A stretch of DNA of 19,769 bases from Actinomyces sp. ICM47 (GCF_000278725.1 NZ_ALCA01000081.1:1-19769); one strand, 5' to 3'. Counted from the first letter of the stretch, positions 1 through 6,334 are shown. Numbers and translations are program-made. The notes: generated by a model not told the origin, from the sequence alone.

Positions 1-34
1 CCACGCGCGGTATTCGCTGGACGGTCCACCCGCC

Positions 35-54
35 GCACGCTCACCGCTGCGTGC
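35..54 (-). terminator. Possible terminator hairpin after metQ
   Basis: Arms GCACGC (35-40) and GCGTGC (49-54) enclose an 8-base loop, 14 bases past the metQ stop in the direction of transcription. There is no T tract. A copy of the recurring GACGAGGCCGGGG-type word (54-65) lies directly between the stop and this hairpin. Its pairing partner, if there is one, would lie beyond the left edge, so the real terminator may be larger than what is visible. Confidence 0.35.
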
Positions 55-67
55 CCCGGCCTCGTTC

Positions 68-889
68 TCAGAACGCCGGGATAACCGAGCCGTCGGGCCA
101 GGTCTGCTCAATGTACTGCTTGACCTCGGGAGAGTGCAGGAGCTCCTCAAGCTTGGCGATGGCCTCGGCCTTGTTCGACCCGTTCTTCCACACGAGGACG
201 TTCACGGCCGGGTTATCGACCGGAGACTCCACGACGAGCGCGTCGGAGGAGATGGACTTGCCGCCCTCCTGGGCGAAGTTGCCGTTGATGACCGCGTAGT
301 CGAAGTCATCGAGCGAGCGAACCAGCTGCGGACCCTCAACCTCACGGAAATCGAAGTTCTTCAGCTTGGTGACGGTGTTGATGTTGACATCGCCGTCACC
401 CTCGGGGATGGACACGAGGCCCTGCGTGGCCAGGAGCTGGAGCGCACGCGACTGGTTGGAGGTGTCCGAGATGATGCCGATCGTGCCGCCGTCGGGTAGC
501 TCGTCGAGCGACTGGTGCTTGTTGGAGAAGATGCCGAGCGGCTCCAGGTGGATGCCCGCGCCCGCCTCGAAGTCGTAGCCGGCCTGCTTCTCCGCGTTCT
601 CCAGGTAGGGGACGGTCTGGTAGAAGTTAGCGTCAAGTTCGCCGTCGTTGAGGGCCGTATTGGGCTGGACGTAGTCGGTGTACTCGACGACCTCGAGCTT
701 AATACCCGCATCCGCGGCCAGGTTGTCGTTGATGTAGTTCAGGATCTTCGCGTGCGGCGAGGGGGTCGCGCCGACCTTCAGGGTGTTGACGTCGGAGGGG
801 GTGGAGGAGGTGGAGCCGCCGGAACAGGCCGCCAGGCCCAGGGAGGCAACGGCCGCCAGCGCGAGGGCCGCGACAGAGCGATGACGCAT
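68..889 (-). CDS. metQ: Methionine ABC transporter substrate-binding lipoprotein (MetQ/NlpA family)
   Basis: This 273-residue secreted lipoprotein captures methionine (L- or D-) outside the membrane and delivers it to the MetI permease. The N-terminus has a lipoprotein signal: basic start MRHR, a hydrophobic stretch, and lipobox LAAC with the lipidated Cys at 22, followed by a Ser/Gly/Thr-rich linker. The mature part begins with LKVGATPSPHAKIL and includes the DYVQPNTALNDGELDANFYQ region, both typical of the NlpA family. Length is normal for the family. A purine-rich AGAGAAG site lies 4 bases upstream of the ATG. It is the third gene after metN and metI, separated from metI by 91 bases that hold a small hairpin. 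Exact substrate is inferred from family and operon; related members bind other small amino acids. Confidence 0.92.
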   Translation of the reverse strand: MRHRSVAALALAAVASLGLAACSGGSTSSTPSDVNTLKVGATPSPHAKILNYINDNLAADAGIKLEVVEYTDYVQPNTALNDGELDANFYQTVPYLENAEKQAGYDFEAGAGIHLEPLGIFSNKHQSLDELPDGGTIGIISDTSNQSRALQLLATQGLVSIPEGDGDVNINTVTKLKNFDFREVEGPQLVRSLDDFDYAVINGNFAQEGGKSISSDALVVESPVDNPAVNVLVWKNGSNKAEAIAKLEELLHSPEVKQYIEQTWPDGSVIPAF

Positions 890-928
890 GATGCTTCTCT
901 TTTCTGTGTTCTTCGATGGGATGGGACG

Positions 929-945
929 AGGCCGGGGTGGCCTCA
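929..945 (-). other. Intercistronic hairpin between metI and metQ
   Basis: GAGGCC (929-934) and GGCCTC (940-945) can pair around a 5-base loop in the gap between metI and metQ. The left arm is part of a full GACGAGGCCGGGG word at 925-937, the same word found in terminators elsewhere in this window. It could reduce read-through or protect the metQ message; the sequence alone does not say which. Confidence 0.4.
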
Positions 946-980
946 GGTGGATGAGATGGTGTCCGCGGTTTCTCAGCTTC

Positions 981-1727
981 TCAGCGCGCGCGGTGGTCGA
1001 GACGACGCGAGATGAAGTCGCCGATCAGCTGGATGACCTGGACGATCACGATGATCGCGACGACGGTTGAGATCATGACATCGTCCTGCCATCGGTTGTA
1101 GCCGTAGTTGATGGCCATCTGGCCCAGGCCGCCGCCGCCGACGGCACCCGCCATCGCGGAGTAGCCGATGAGGGTGATCGCCAGAGTCGTGATCGACTGG
1201 ACGAGGGCGGGCATGGCCTCGCGGATGAGGACACCCCAGCGGATCTGGCGGTTCGAGGCACCCATCATCTGGGCGGCCTCGACTTTGCCGGGGTCAACGG
1301 CCAGGAGGTTCGTCTCCACGAGTCGGGCGAAGAAGGGCGCGGAGAGGATGACGAGGGGCACGACGGTGGCCAGCGATCCCGTGGACTTGCCGACGATCGC
1401 CTTCGTGACCGGGATCAGCATGATGATGCCGATGATGAAGGGCAAGGAGCGCACGATGTTGACGACGAAGGACACGGCCTGGTAGACGCCCTTATTGGGG
1501 GTCAGGCCGCCCTTGCCGGTCTGGACCAGGAGGAGGCCCAGCAGCGTGCCGATGATGACCGCGAACAGCGTGGACAGGCCCGTCATCATGAGGGTTTCAA
1601 GGATCGCGGGGACAAACTTTTGGGTCAGTGCCGGGTTGTCGAACCACGTCGGGTCGCCCTTGCCTGTGGGCACGAGCGCCTGCGCGGCGGCCTGCGCGGT
1701 TACACTCGCGAGATGTGCGGTGATCAT
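981..1727 (-). CDS. metI: Methionine ABC transporter permease (MetI family)
   Basis: This 248-residue integral membrane permease forms the translocation path of the MetNIQ importer as a dimer. About five hydrophobic segments are visible. The cytoplasmic coupling loop that docks onto MetN is present as VEAAQMMGASNRQIRWGVL followed by REAMP, the EAA motif of binding-protein-dependent permeases. Its ATG overlaps the metN stop as ATGA (1724-1727), so the two are translationally coupled; a weak AGGGA site lies 4 bases upstream. The N-terminus is some 25 residues longer than a minimal MetI, but no later start looks better. Assignment rests on the motif and on the flanking metN and metQ. Confidence 0.92.
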   Translation of the reverse strand: MITAHLASVTAQAAAQALVPTGKGDPTWFDNPALTQKFVPAILETLMMTGLSTLFAVIIGTLLGLLLVQTGKGGLTPNKGVYQAVSFVVNIVRSLPFIIGIIMLIPVTKAIVGKSTGSLATVVPLVILSAPFFARLVETNLLAVDPGKVEAAQMMGASNRQIRWGVLIREAMPALVQSITTLAITLIGYSAMAGAVGGGGLGQMAINYGYNRWQDDVMISTVVAIIVIVQVIQLIGDFISRRLDHRAR

Positions 1728-2746
1728 TGGTCCCTCACTTCCGCGTGGACGTTGTTCTTACGCAGCTGCGCGATGATCTTGTCAGCGTGGTAGGCGGGGA
1801 CGGTCAGGGCCAGGCGGCCAACCTGCACGGATCCGAGGGATTCGAAGGTTCCCGCGGTCACGTCCGCGCCCATGGACGAGGCGAGGTGCAGCACGGTCGC
1901 ACCCGTGGGCACGCCCGGGTGCGAGGTGAAGACGACGTCGAGGAGGACGCTGTTCTTCGTGTGGCCGTCAAGGGTGGCAGCACCCTCGGCGGTCGACTCC
2001 GATTCAACGAGCGGCATGGGAACCAGCTCGCGAGCAAGCGGGGTCCCCGGGTCGGCGACGACCTCTTCGAGGGTGCCTGTCTGCAGGACCTTGCCGTGGC
2101 CGAGAAGAGTCACGGAGTCGCAGATCTCTCGCACGACGGACATCTCGTGGGTGATGATGACGACGGTGACGCCGGCGACATCGCGGATCTCGCGCAGCAG
2201 CGAGAGGACCTGCGCGGTGGACTCGGTGTCAAGTGCGCTGGTCGGCTCGTCGCACAGGAGCACGGCGGGTTCATCGGCCAGGGCGCGGGCGATGCCGACG
2301 CGCTGACGCTGACCGCCGGACAGCTGGGATGGATAGGAGTCGCCGCGGCCCTCAAGGCCGACGAGCGCGAGGAGTTCCTCGACGCGCGCGCGGCGCTGTG
2401 CAGCGGGGACGCCCGCCAGCTTGAGGGGGTAGCCGATGTTCTCGGCGGCGGTGCGCGCGTCCAGAAGGTTCGCGGCCTGGAACACCATGCCAATACGGCG
2501 ACGTGCGGCGCGCAGTGGCTTGCCGGACAGGGCGGCCAGGTCGTGGCCGTCGACGACGATGTGTCCCTCGGTGGGCTTCTCGAGGGCTGTCAAACACCGG
2601 ATGAGGGTGGACTTGCCCGCGCCGGATCGACCGACGATGCCGTGGATCGAGCCGCGGTCAACGTGCAGGTTCACCCCATCGAGTGCGACGACTTGGCCGC
2701 CGTTTTTCACGGGGTAGACCTTGGACACCCCGGTGAGGTCAATCAT
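1724..2746 (-). CDS. metN: Methionine ABC transporter ATP-binding protein with NIL domain (MetN)
   Basis: This ATPase drives methionine uptake through MetI. I place the start at 2746 (MIDLTGVSKVYPV, 340 residues) because GGAGAAG lies 4 bases upstream; a 12-residue upstream extension lacks such a site. Motifs in order: Walker A GRSGAGKST (39-47), Q-loop Gln90, signature LSGGQ (142-146), Walker B VLLCDE (162-167), D-loop SALD, switch His200. Residues from about 265 form a NIL/ACT-like domain (for example SVLLDVVFTS, ALTVPAYHADKIIAQLRK). In MetN this domain binds methionine and shuts the pump when the cell is replete, so feedback inhibition is expected. First gene of metNIQ. Confidence 0.95.
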   Translation of the reverse strand: MIDLTGVSKVYPVKNGGQVVALDGVNLHVDRGSIHGIVGRSGAGKSTLIRCLTALEKPTEGHIVVDGHDLAALSGKPLRAARRRIGMVFQAANLLDARTAAENIGYPLKLAGVPAAQRRARVEELLALVGLEGRGDSYPSQLSGGQRQRVGIARALADEPAVLLCDEPTSALDTESTAQVLSLLREIRDVAGVTVVIITHEMSVVREICDSVTLLGHGKVLQTGTLEEVVADPGTPLARELVPMPLVESESTAEGAATLDGHTKNSVLLDVVFTSHPGVPTGATVLHLASSMGADVTAGTFESLGSVQVGRLALTVPAYHADKIIAQLRKNNVHAEVRDQ

Positions 2747-2762
2747 GAGCTTCTCCGTTACT

Positions 2763-2840
2763 GGGCCGTTTGGCCCGCACAATCAGCATATGGGGGCGTT
2801 GTACAGGCGCGCACGGCATGCCGTTACAAAACTCCGTATC
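2763..2840 (-). promoter_or_regulatory. metN leader: hairpin, 12-bp palindrome and half of a direct repeat
   Basis: The 151-base gap between fluC and metN holds several symmetric elements. GGGCC/GGCCC arms (2763-2775) lie some 16 bases before the metN start codon, close to its ribosome binding site. A perfect 12-base palindrome ACGGCATGCCGT lies at 2813-2824. GTTACAAAACTCCGTATC (2823-2840) resembles GTTAC-GCAG-AAAACTCCCTATC at 2881-2902. This arrangement would suit a repressor operator. I see no SAM riboswitch core and no convincing -35/-10 pair, so this entry marks candidate control DNA only. Confidence 0.35.
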
Positions 2841-2897
2841 GTGGTTAAACCCTCACTGATCGGCCCACATAGTGGCTGTAGTTACGCAGAAAACTCC

Positions 2898-3269
2898 CTA
2901 TCCGGCGCAAGCAATGCCCGCGAGGGCCGCCGCCCACGAGGCCGCCCACGTACCCAGCGCGAGGGCCAGTGCTCGGCCCCGGAAACCATCCCCCCACAGG
3001 GTAACCGCGTCCAGGAGCGCCGTCGAAAACGTCGTGAAACCGCCTAGGAAGCCCGTGGACACAGCGGGCATGAGCGCGCCCGGCACCAACTGGGTGGCCG
3101 CGCCGGCCAGGAAGCAGCCGATCACGTTCACGACGAAGATACCGAGCTTCGCGGCTGCCGGGTCACCCCACGACGACAGGGTGCGCTGCACGCCCCGGTC
3201 CAGCCCAAAGCGCGCGCACGCGCCCACACCACCCGCCAGGGCCACACCCAGGAAGGTCCCTCCCGTCAT
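2898..3269 (-). CDS. fluC: Fluoride channel FluC/CrcB, canonical member of a gene pair
   Basis: This 123-residue protein has four hydrophobic helices, the standard size for a Fluc subunit. Fluc dimers are passive, highly selective F- channels that let fluoride leave the cytoplasm. Visible family motifs: GGVGACARF (13-21) in helix 1, VNVIG with Asn48 of the polar track in helix 2, and GFLGGFTTFST (73-83) at the helix 3 break, carrying the two Phe residues (78, 81) that line the fluoride path. Its ATG overlaps the stop of the upstream crcB-like gene as ATGA. Tandem pairs in Gram-positive bacteria can assemble as heterodimers, which the overlap suggests here. The stop codon is 151 bases before metN; co-transcription is possible. 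Confidence 0.92.
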   Translation of the reverse strand: MTGGTFLGVALAGGVGACARFGLDRGVQRTLSSWGDPAAAKLGIFVVNVIGCFLAGAATQLVPGALMPAVSTGFLGGFTTFSTALLDAVTLWGDGFRGRALALALGTWAASWAAALAGIACAG

Positions 3270-3745
3270 GCTCGGCCCTCCTCGTCATTGACGGATGCCG
3301 CGGAGACCGTTGAGGCCGCTGACGGTCCGCACAGCCACTCCCCCACGCGTACACCCGCCCACGCGGAAGCTGCGCCCAGGGCGAGGAGACCAAGGGACTG
3401 AGAGACGGCCTCGACAACTCCATTGAGCGACGCGTACCCCACCGACGCGACGATGTACGTCCCGTACGTCGTGAACGCGCCCGCAAAACCGGTGCCGATC
3501 AGGAGCTTCCACGTCTTGAGCGACGCCGGATCGCCCACGCCGCGCGCCAGGCGTCCCGCCACCCACGCGGAGAGCGCGCCCAGCAGGAACGCGCCCACCA
3601 CATTAACCGTCAGCGTCGACCACGACAGGAAGAGGCCACGCACGGGAGATGCCTTCGCGACCTCATCCAGTCCCGCGCGTGCAGCCGTCCCAGCGACCCC
3701 GCCCACGAAGACCGCCAACCAGTCGGGCACTCGAAATCTCGTCAT
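3266..3745 (-). CDS. crcB: Fluoride channel FluC/CrcB, divergent longer member of the pair
   Basis: This 159-residue Fluc homologue is longer than usual because of a hydrophilic C-terminal tail (STVSAASVNDEEGRA) and a longer loop around residues 63-80. Motifs: GGVAGTAARAGLD (15-27), VNVVGAFLLG with Asn48, and GFAGAFTTYGTY (86-97). In the last motif the second pore Phe is Tyr94 and the usual Ser is Gly95, a departure from FTTFST. I chose the ATG at 3745 over a GTG three codons upstream because a GTG start would use part of the GGGGGA stretch before the ATG, and because a TACAGT box ends 7 bases before the ATG, suggesting a leaderless transcript. It overlaps the canonical fluC by 4 bases. No fluoride riboswitch fits in the 81-base gap upstream. 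Probably a heterodimer partner. Confidence 0.85.
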   Translation of the reverse strand: MTRFRVPDWLAVFVGGVAGTAARAGLDEVAKASPVRGLFLSWSTLTVNVVGAFLLGALSAWVAGRLARGVGDPASLKTWKLLIGTGFAGAFTTYGTYIVASVGYASLNGVVEAVSQSLGLLALGAASAWAGVRVGEWLCGPSAASTVSAASVNDEEGRA

Positions 3746-3752
3746 GTCCCCC

Positions 3753-3758
3753 ACTGTA
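3753..3758 (-). promoter_or_regulatory. Candidate -10 box of the fluC pair (leaderless)
   Basis: On the minus strand TACAGT ends 7 bases before the crcB-like ATG at 3745, which would put the transcript start at or next to the start codon. No recognisable -35 lies 16-18 bases upstream. The same layout recurs before several other genes in this window. Confidence 0.4.
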
Positions 3759-3814
3759 CGCCCGTCGAGCTACCCGCCCGGGGAGGCGGATCCCGGGAGG
3801 CGGCCACGGCCTCG

Positions 3815-3820
3815 TACACT
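3815..3820 (+). promoter_or_regulatory. Candidate -10 box of gluQ (leaderless)
   Basis: TACACT ends 6 bases before the gluQ ATG at 3827, and there is no Shine-Dalgarno sequence between them (GGGCGC only). Transcription would start at about the A of the ATG. No clear -35 is seen. Confidence 0.42.
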
Positions 3821-3826
3821 GGGCGC

Positions 3827-4741
3827 ATGACGAACACCGGACGATTCGCGCCCTCCCCCACGGGCGACTTCCACCTGGGCAACCTGCGCACCGCGATCCT
3901 CGCGTGGGCGTGGGCGCGCACGACCGGGCGGCGTTTTGTCCTGCGTATCGAGGACATCGACCGGGAACGCGCGGGGTCCGCTCAGCGTCAGATCGAGGAC
4001 CTGGAGGCGATCGGCGTCGACTGGGATGGCGAGCCGCTCATCCAGACGGCTCGGGCCGGTGCGCACGAGGCCGCCCTGGCATCGCTGAGCGCGCGCGGCC
4101 TCATCTTCGAGTGCTACTGCACCCGCCGCGACATCCGCGAGGCTGCCTCCGCACCGCACGTGCCGCCCGGCCACTACCCGGGGACGTGCCTGTCGTTGAG
4201 CGAATCAGAGCGCGACGCGAAGCGCGCGGCTCTGGCTGCATTGGGGCGCAAGCCCGCGCTGCGACTGGCCGCCCCCTCACCCGAGTGGACTGTGTTCGAC
4301 GAGCTGCACGGCTCCTACACCGGACCCGTCGACCACTTCGTCGTGCGCCGCGCGGACGGCGTGCCCGCGTACAACCTGGCGGCCGTCGTCGACGACGCCT
4401 ACCAGGGGGTCGACCAGGTCGTGCGCGGCTTCGACCTGCTCTCTCAGGCACCCGCGCAGGCCCAGCTCGCGCACCTGCTGGGCGCTCCCGAGCCGACCTA
4501 CGCGCACGTGCCCCTCGCGCTCGCGCCCTCGGGGGCGCGCCTGGCCAAGCGCGACGGCGCGGTCACTCTCTCAGATTTACGAGGCCTGGGCTGGTCCACC
4601 GCGGATGTCGTGGCCTTCATTGGGTCTTCCCTGGGAGTACCCGGGGCGCGTTGCGCCTCCGATATCGCAGATGCACTGGGGATTGAGGGGCTGCGTTCCT
4701 TGCCGACCGAGCCGTGGGTCGTGACGCCGCCAAGCGCGTGA
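3827..4741 (+). CDS. gluQ: Glutamyl-Q tRNA(Asp) synthetase (GluQRS)
   Basis: The 304-residue protein is a truncated paralogue of glutamyl-tRNA synthetase that keeps the catalytic domain but lacks the anticodon-binding half. It activates glutamate and attaches it to the queuosine base at the wobble position of tRNA-Asp. Seen in the sequence: RFAPSPTGDFHLGN (6-19) with the class I HIGH-type motif, IEDIDRER after the first strand, a zinc site CYC (96-98) plus YPGTC (117-121) matching the Cys-x-Cys...Tyr-x3-Cys pattern of GluQRS, and a KMSKS-type loop RLAKRDG (238-244). The length excludes full GltX. The role implies that the organism makes queuosine, which cannot be checked here. The start is supported by the family N-terminus and the TACACT box 6 bases upstream. 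It diverges from fluC. Confidence 0.93.
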   Translation: MTNTGRFAPSPTGDFHLGNLRTAILAWAWARTTGRRFVLRIEDIDRERAGSAQRQIEDLEAIGVDWDGEPLIQTARAGAHEAALASLSARGLIFECYCTRRDIREAASAPHVPPGHYPGTCLSLSESERDAKRAALAALGRKPALRLAAPSPEWTVFDELHGSYTGPVDHFVVRRADGVPAYNLAAVVDDAYQGVDQVVRGFDLLSQAPAQAQLAHLLGAPEPTYAHVPLALAPSGARLAKRDGAVTLSDLRGLGWSTADVVAFIGSSLGVPGARCASDIADALGIEGLRSLPTEPWVVTPPSA

Positions 4742-4803
4742 CGCGTCGCAGCGCGCTATCCCACCGGTCACAACTGTCGCCGCAGTGGTCGGCGGATACG
4801 GAA

Positions 4804-4827
4804 AAAGCACTCCCGCAGGAGTGCTTT
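4804..4827. terminator. Bidirectional terminator between gluQ and tRNA-Arg
   Basis: AAAGCACTCC (4804-4813) and GGAGTGCTTT (4818-4827) form a perfect 10-bp stem with a CGCA loop. Read on the minus strand it ends in a run of five T, the best match to an intrinsic terminator, and so would end the tRNA-Arg transcript. Read on the plus strand it gives TTTCT and could also stop gluQ, whose stop codon is about 60 bases upstream. Confidence 0.8.
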
Positions 4828-4875
4828 CTAAAATGCAGAACCCCCGCCGGTGGATCGCACCGAGGGGGGCCGCTG

Positions 4876-4948
4876 CGCGCCCGAAGGGACTCGAACCCCC
4901 AACCTTCTGAACCGTAATCAGATGCTCTATCCATTGAGCTACGGGCGC
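4876..4948 (-). tRNA. tRNA-Arg (anticodon ACG)
   Basis: A 73-base cloverleaf on the minus strand. The acceptor stem is GCGCCCG (4948 downward) with CGGGCGC (4877-4883), and the discriminator is G at 4876. The D arm contains TAGCTCAATGGATAGAGC. The anticodon stem TCTGA/TCAGA frames the loop TTACGGT with anticodon ACG, which decodes CGU and, after inosine modification of A34, CGC and CGA. The T loop is GGTTCGAGTCC. CCA is not encoded. A terminator follows at 4804-4827 and a promoter candidate lies just upstream. Confidence 0.96.
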
Positions 4949-4969
4949 TTTGCCGTTTGGCTGAGCATA

Positions 4970-4997
4970 AGCTTACACGCTTCTCGCCGAGATGCAA
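4970..4997 (-). promoter_or_regulatory. Promoter candidate for tRNA-Arg
   Basis: On the minus strand TTGCAT (4997-4992) and TAAGCT (4975-4970) are separated by 16 bases. This places a transcript start near 4963, about 15 bases before the mature tRNA 5' end. The -35 lies within the left arm of a 9-bp inverted repeat (4991-4999 with 5030-5038). Confidence 0.5.
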
Positions 4998-5038
4998 AAT
5001 CAAATGATATGGCTTGAAGCACACTCTAGTTTTGCATC
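4991..5038. repeat. Inverted repeat between ffs and tRNA-Arg
   Basis: GATGCAAAA (4991-4999) and TTTTGCATC (5030-5038) are perfect 9-base arms around a 30-base AT-rich spacer that holds a second palindromic stretch (ATCAAATGAT-like, near 5000-5008). It lies downstream of the SRP RNA gene and covers the likely tRNA-Arg -35 on the minus strand. It could act as a weak terminator for ffs or as a protein site. Confidence 0.6.
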
Positions 5039-5069
5039 CTGTGGCCGACCGAAAACGAGCAGCATATAC

Positions 5070-5160
5070 AGAGATCCTCCGCGCACCCGGCAGCGCACCC
5101 TTATCCTTGCTGCATTCCTGCCCTGGGGAGGTTCGGATGATACCGTCACGCGGAGGACCG
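5070..5160 (-). ncRNA. ffs: Signal recognition particle RNA (small bacterial type, 4.5S)
   Basis: On the minus strand the conserved SRP domain is clear: CCCCAGGGC-A-GGAA-TGCAGCAAGG around 5125-5103, with the GGAA tetraloop and the asymmetric AGCA loop that bind the Ffh M domain. The molecule closes with TCCTCCGCG (5157-5149) paired to CGCGGAGGA (5083-5075), extendable to 11 pairs with one G-U. Overall length of about 90 bases is typical of actinobacterial small SRP RNAs, and no Alu domain is present. A TATGCT box at 5172-5167 would start transcription near 5160, which agrees with the 5' end. The exact 3' end is uncertain by several bases. This RNA directs membrane-protein synthesis to the Sec translocon. 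Confidence 0.88.
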
Positions 5161-5166
5161 GCCACC

Positions 5167-5172
5167 AGCATA
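5167..5172 (-). promoter_or_regulatory. Candidate -10 box of ffs
   Basis: TATGCT on the minus strand ends 6-7 bases before the predicted 5' end of the SRP RNA at about 5160. No good -35 hexamer is visible in the GC-rich DNA upstream. Confidence 0.5.
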
Positions 5173-5174
5173 CA

Positions 5175-5361
5175 CGTTTTCCGCCCCCCGCGCGCAGCCG
5201 CTCCGCCACAAACACACACAAGCGCGCGACATCATGGCAGAACCGGCCGCCCCTCAGGACGCCGCCGATTCAAGAGCGCACAACCGTCTGGCATTCACGC
5301 AGCCCCGCTGTCACGTCGACTCACGCAGCGACCCCTGACCGCGCGGCTGCGACGCGCGTCT
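5175..5361. other. Gene-free stretch between ffs and ybaK
   Basis: About 190 bases upstream of both ffs (minus) and the YbaK-family gene (plus). Open frames here have no recognisable protein features and no ribosome binding sites, and I see no RNA gene. It presumably only holds the divergent promoters. Confidence 0.5.
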
Positions 5362-5367
5362 TACGCT
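5362..5367 (+). promoter_or_regulatory. Candidate -10 box of the YbaK-family gene
   Basis: TACGCT ends 7 bases before the ATG at 5375. The gap GGGAGGC also looks like a Shine-Dalgarno, but if this box is used the transcript would begin at the ATG and the GGGAGG would not be transcribed. Both readings are possible. Confidence 0.4.
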
Positions 5368-5374
5368 GGGAGGC

Positions 5375-5938
5375 ATGAGCGACATCATCATTCCCGGCGT
5401 CGGCTCGCTGCAGCCGGTGCCCGCCTTGGATCATCTAGACCTGCTCGCGCCTCCGGTCGCGCGCGCACTCACCGCACTGGCCGAGCGCGGGGTTGCCACA
5501 GCCTCGTCGGCCCTCGTCGTCGCGATCGACCCCGAGCTAGCGGACACGGAGGTCATGACCCGCGAGTTCGGCATGGACCTGGCGCTGTCGTCGAACTGCA
5601 TCCTGGTGGCGGGCAAGCGCGTCGGCGAGGAACGGATCGCGGCGTGCGTCGTGCGCGCGACGACGAACGCGGACGTCAATCACGTCGTGAAGAAGCGCCT
5701 CGACGTGCGCAAGGCGAGCTTCTGGCCGCAGGACCGCGCCGTCGAGGCGTCGGGCATGGAGTACGGCGGGATTACGCCGGTGGGCGTGCCCAGTTCATGG
5801 CGGCTGCTCATCGATTCGGCGTGCGCGTCGGGCTGGAGCTGCATCGGCTCGGGTCTGCGTCGTTCGAAGCTCTTCGTGACGGGCGAGGTCCTTGCGGCGC
5901 TCCCGGGCGCGGAGATCGTCGAGGGCCTCGGGGTCTAA
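5375..5938 (+). CDS. YbaK/EbsC-family aminoacyl-tRNA deacylase
   Basis: The 187-residue cytoplasmic protein matches the YbaK/ProX editing-domain family, which hydrolyses mischarged aminoacyl-tRNA (Cys-tRNA-Pro or Ala-tRNA-Pro in studied members). Family features: SNCILVAGKR, then ACVVRATTNADVNHVVKK, then DVRKASFW with Lys113 near the position of the catalytic lysine, the GMEYGGITPVGVP motif (127-139) and the glycine loop GSGLRRSKL (158-166). It is about 20-30 residues longer at the N-terminus than E. coli YbaK. The exact tRNA substrate cannot be read from the sequence. It stands alone, between ffs (minus) and a structured gap, with its own candidate promoter immediately upstream. Confidence 0.85.
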   Translation: MSDIIIPGVGSLQPVPALDHLDLLAPPVARALTALAERGVATASSALVVAIDPELADTEVMTREFGMDLALSSNCILVAGKRVGEERIAACVVRATTNADVNHVVKKRLDVRKASFWPQDRAVEASGMEYGGITPVGVPSSWRLLIDSACASGWSCIGSGLRRSKLFVTGEVLAALPGAEIVEGLGV

Positions 5939-5973
5939 GCACGTCGGGTCGAGGCCTGGGGTCCGCTCCGCTC

Positions 5974-6006
5974 TCCCCCGCCGTTTCACGCGCGTTTCAC
6001 GGGGGA
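5974..6006 (+). terminator. Possible terminator after the YbaK-family gene
   Basis: TCCCCCG (5974-5980) pairs with CGGGGGA (6000-6006) about 36 bases after the stop codon. There is no T run. A copy of GACGAGGCCGGGG starts inside the right arm (6005-6017) and a related CGAGGCCTGGGG lies at 5950-5961. Confidence 0.4.
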
Positions 6007-6017
6007 CGAGGCCGGGG

Positions 6018-6334
6018 CGCGGCAAGGCGATAGCCGCACGATTGACGCCCGCCAGGGAACCCCCAAGGCCTGGCAGCAGTGCCCGCGGGCGGCGGCAAGG
6101 CCTGGCCGCTCACAGCAATAAGCGCCGCCCGATTGGAGGCCGCCGCGAGGCCTGCGGGGCCTGGCCAGTGCACACAGCACGACAACCGCCGCCGGTGTGA
6201 CGGGCGCCGGAGGGTCCGGAGGGCACGGGCGGGCTTCGAGATCGACCACTCCGAGCGAAGCTCGCGTGTGGCGATCTCGCGGGCGGCCGGGCCCGAAGGC
6301 GCCCGGGAACACCAACGGCGCCACAAGCAACAAA
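6018..6334. other. Gene-free, strongly folded gap before tRNA-Ser
   Basis: No convincing protein gene: frames on both strands are open only because of GC content and lack start signals or family features. The DNA holds repeated AAGGCCTGGC words (near 6065 and 6099) and GGGGCCTGGCC (near 6157). A compound hairpin at 6237-6279 has three stacked arms: CGAGATCG/CGATCTCG, CCAC/GTGG and CGAGC/GCTCG. CGGGCGCC (6201-6208) and GGCGCCCG (6298-6305) could enclose it. It may be a structured RNA, a decayed gene or simply repetitive spacer. Confidence 0.5.

Noticed and set aside
1727..2848. 373-codon plus-strand frame antisense to metN
   Set aside because: Composition is His/Asp/Gly-rich with no family features; metN on the other strand has all ATPase motifs and a ribosome binding site.
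3746..3826. Fluoride riboswitch before the fluC pair
   Set aside because: The 81-base gap must also hold the gluQ promoter, and I could not find the conserved pseudoknot pattern; the likely transcript begins at the ATG.
4617..5219. Minus-strand frame of 200 codons through ffs and tRNA-Arg
   Set aside because: It includes two RNA genes and antisense gluQ; such overlap is not compatible with a real protein gene.
4992..5378. Plus-strand frame of 128 codons over the tRNA-Arg/ffs region
   Set aside because: It runs across the SRP RNA gene on the opposite strand, has no start signal and low-complexity composition.
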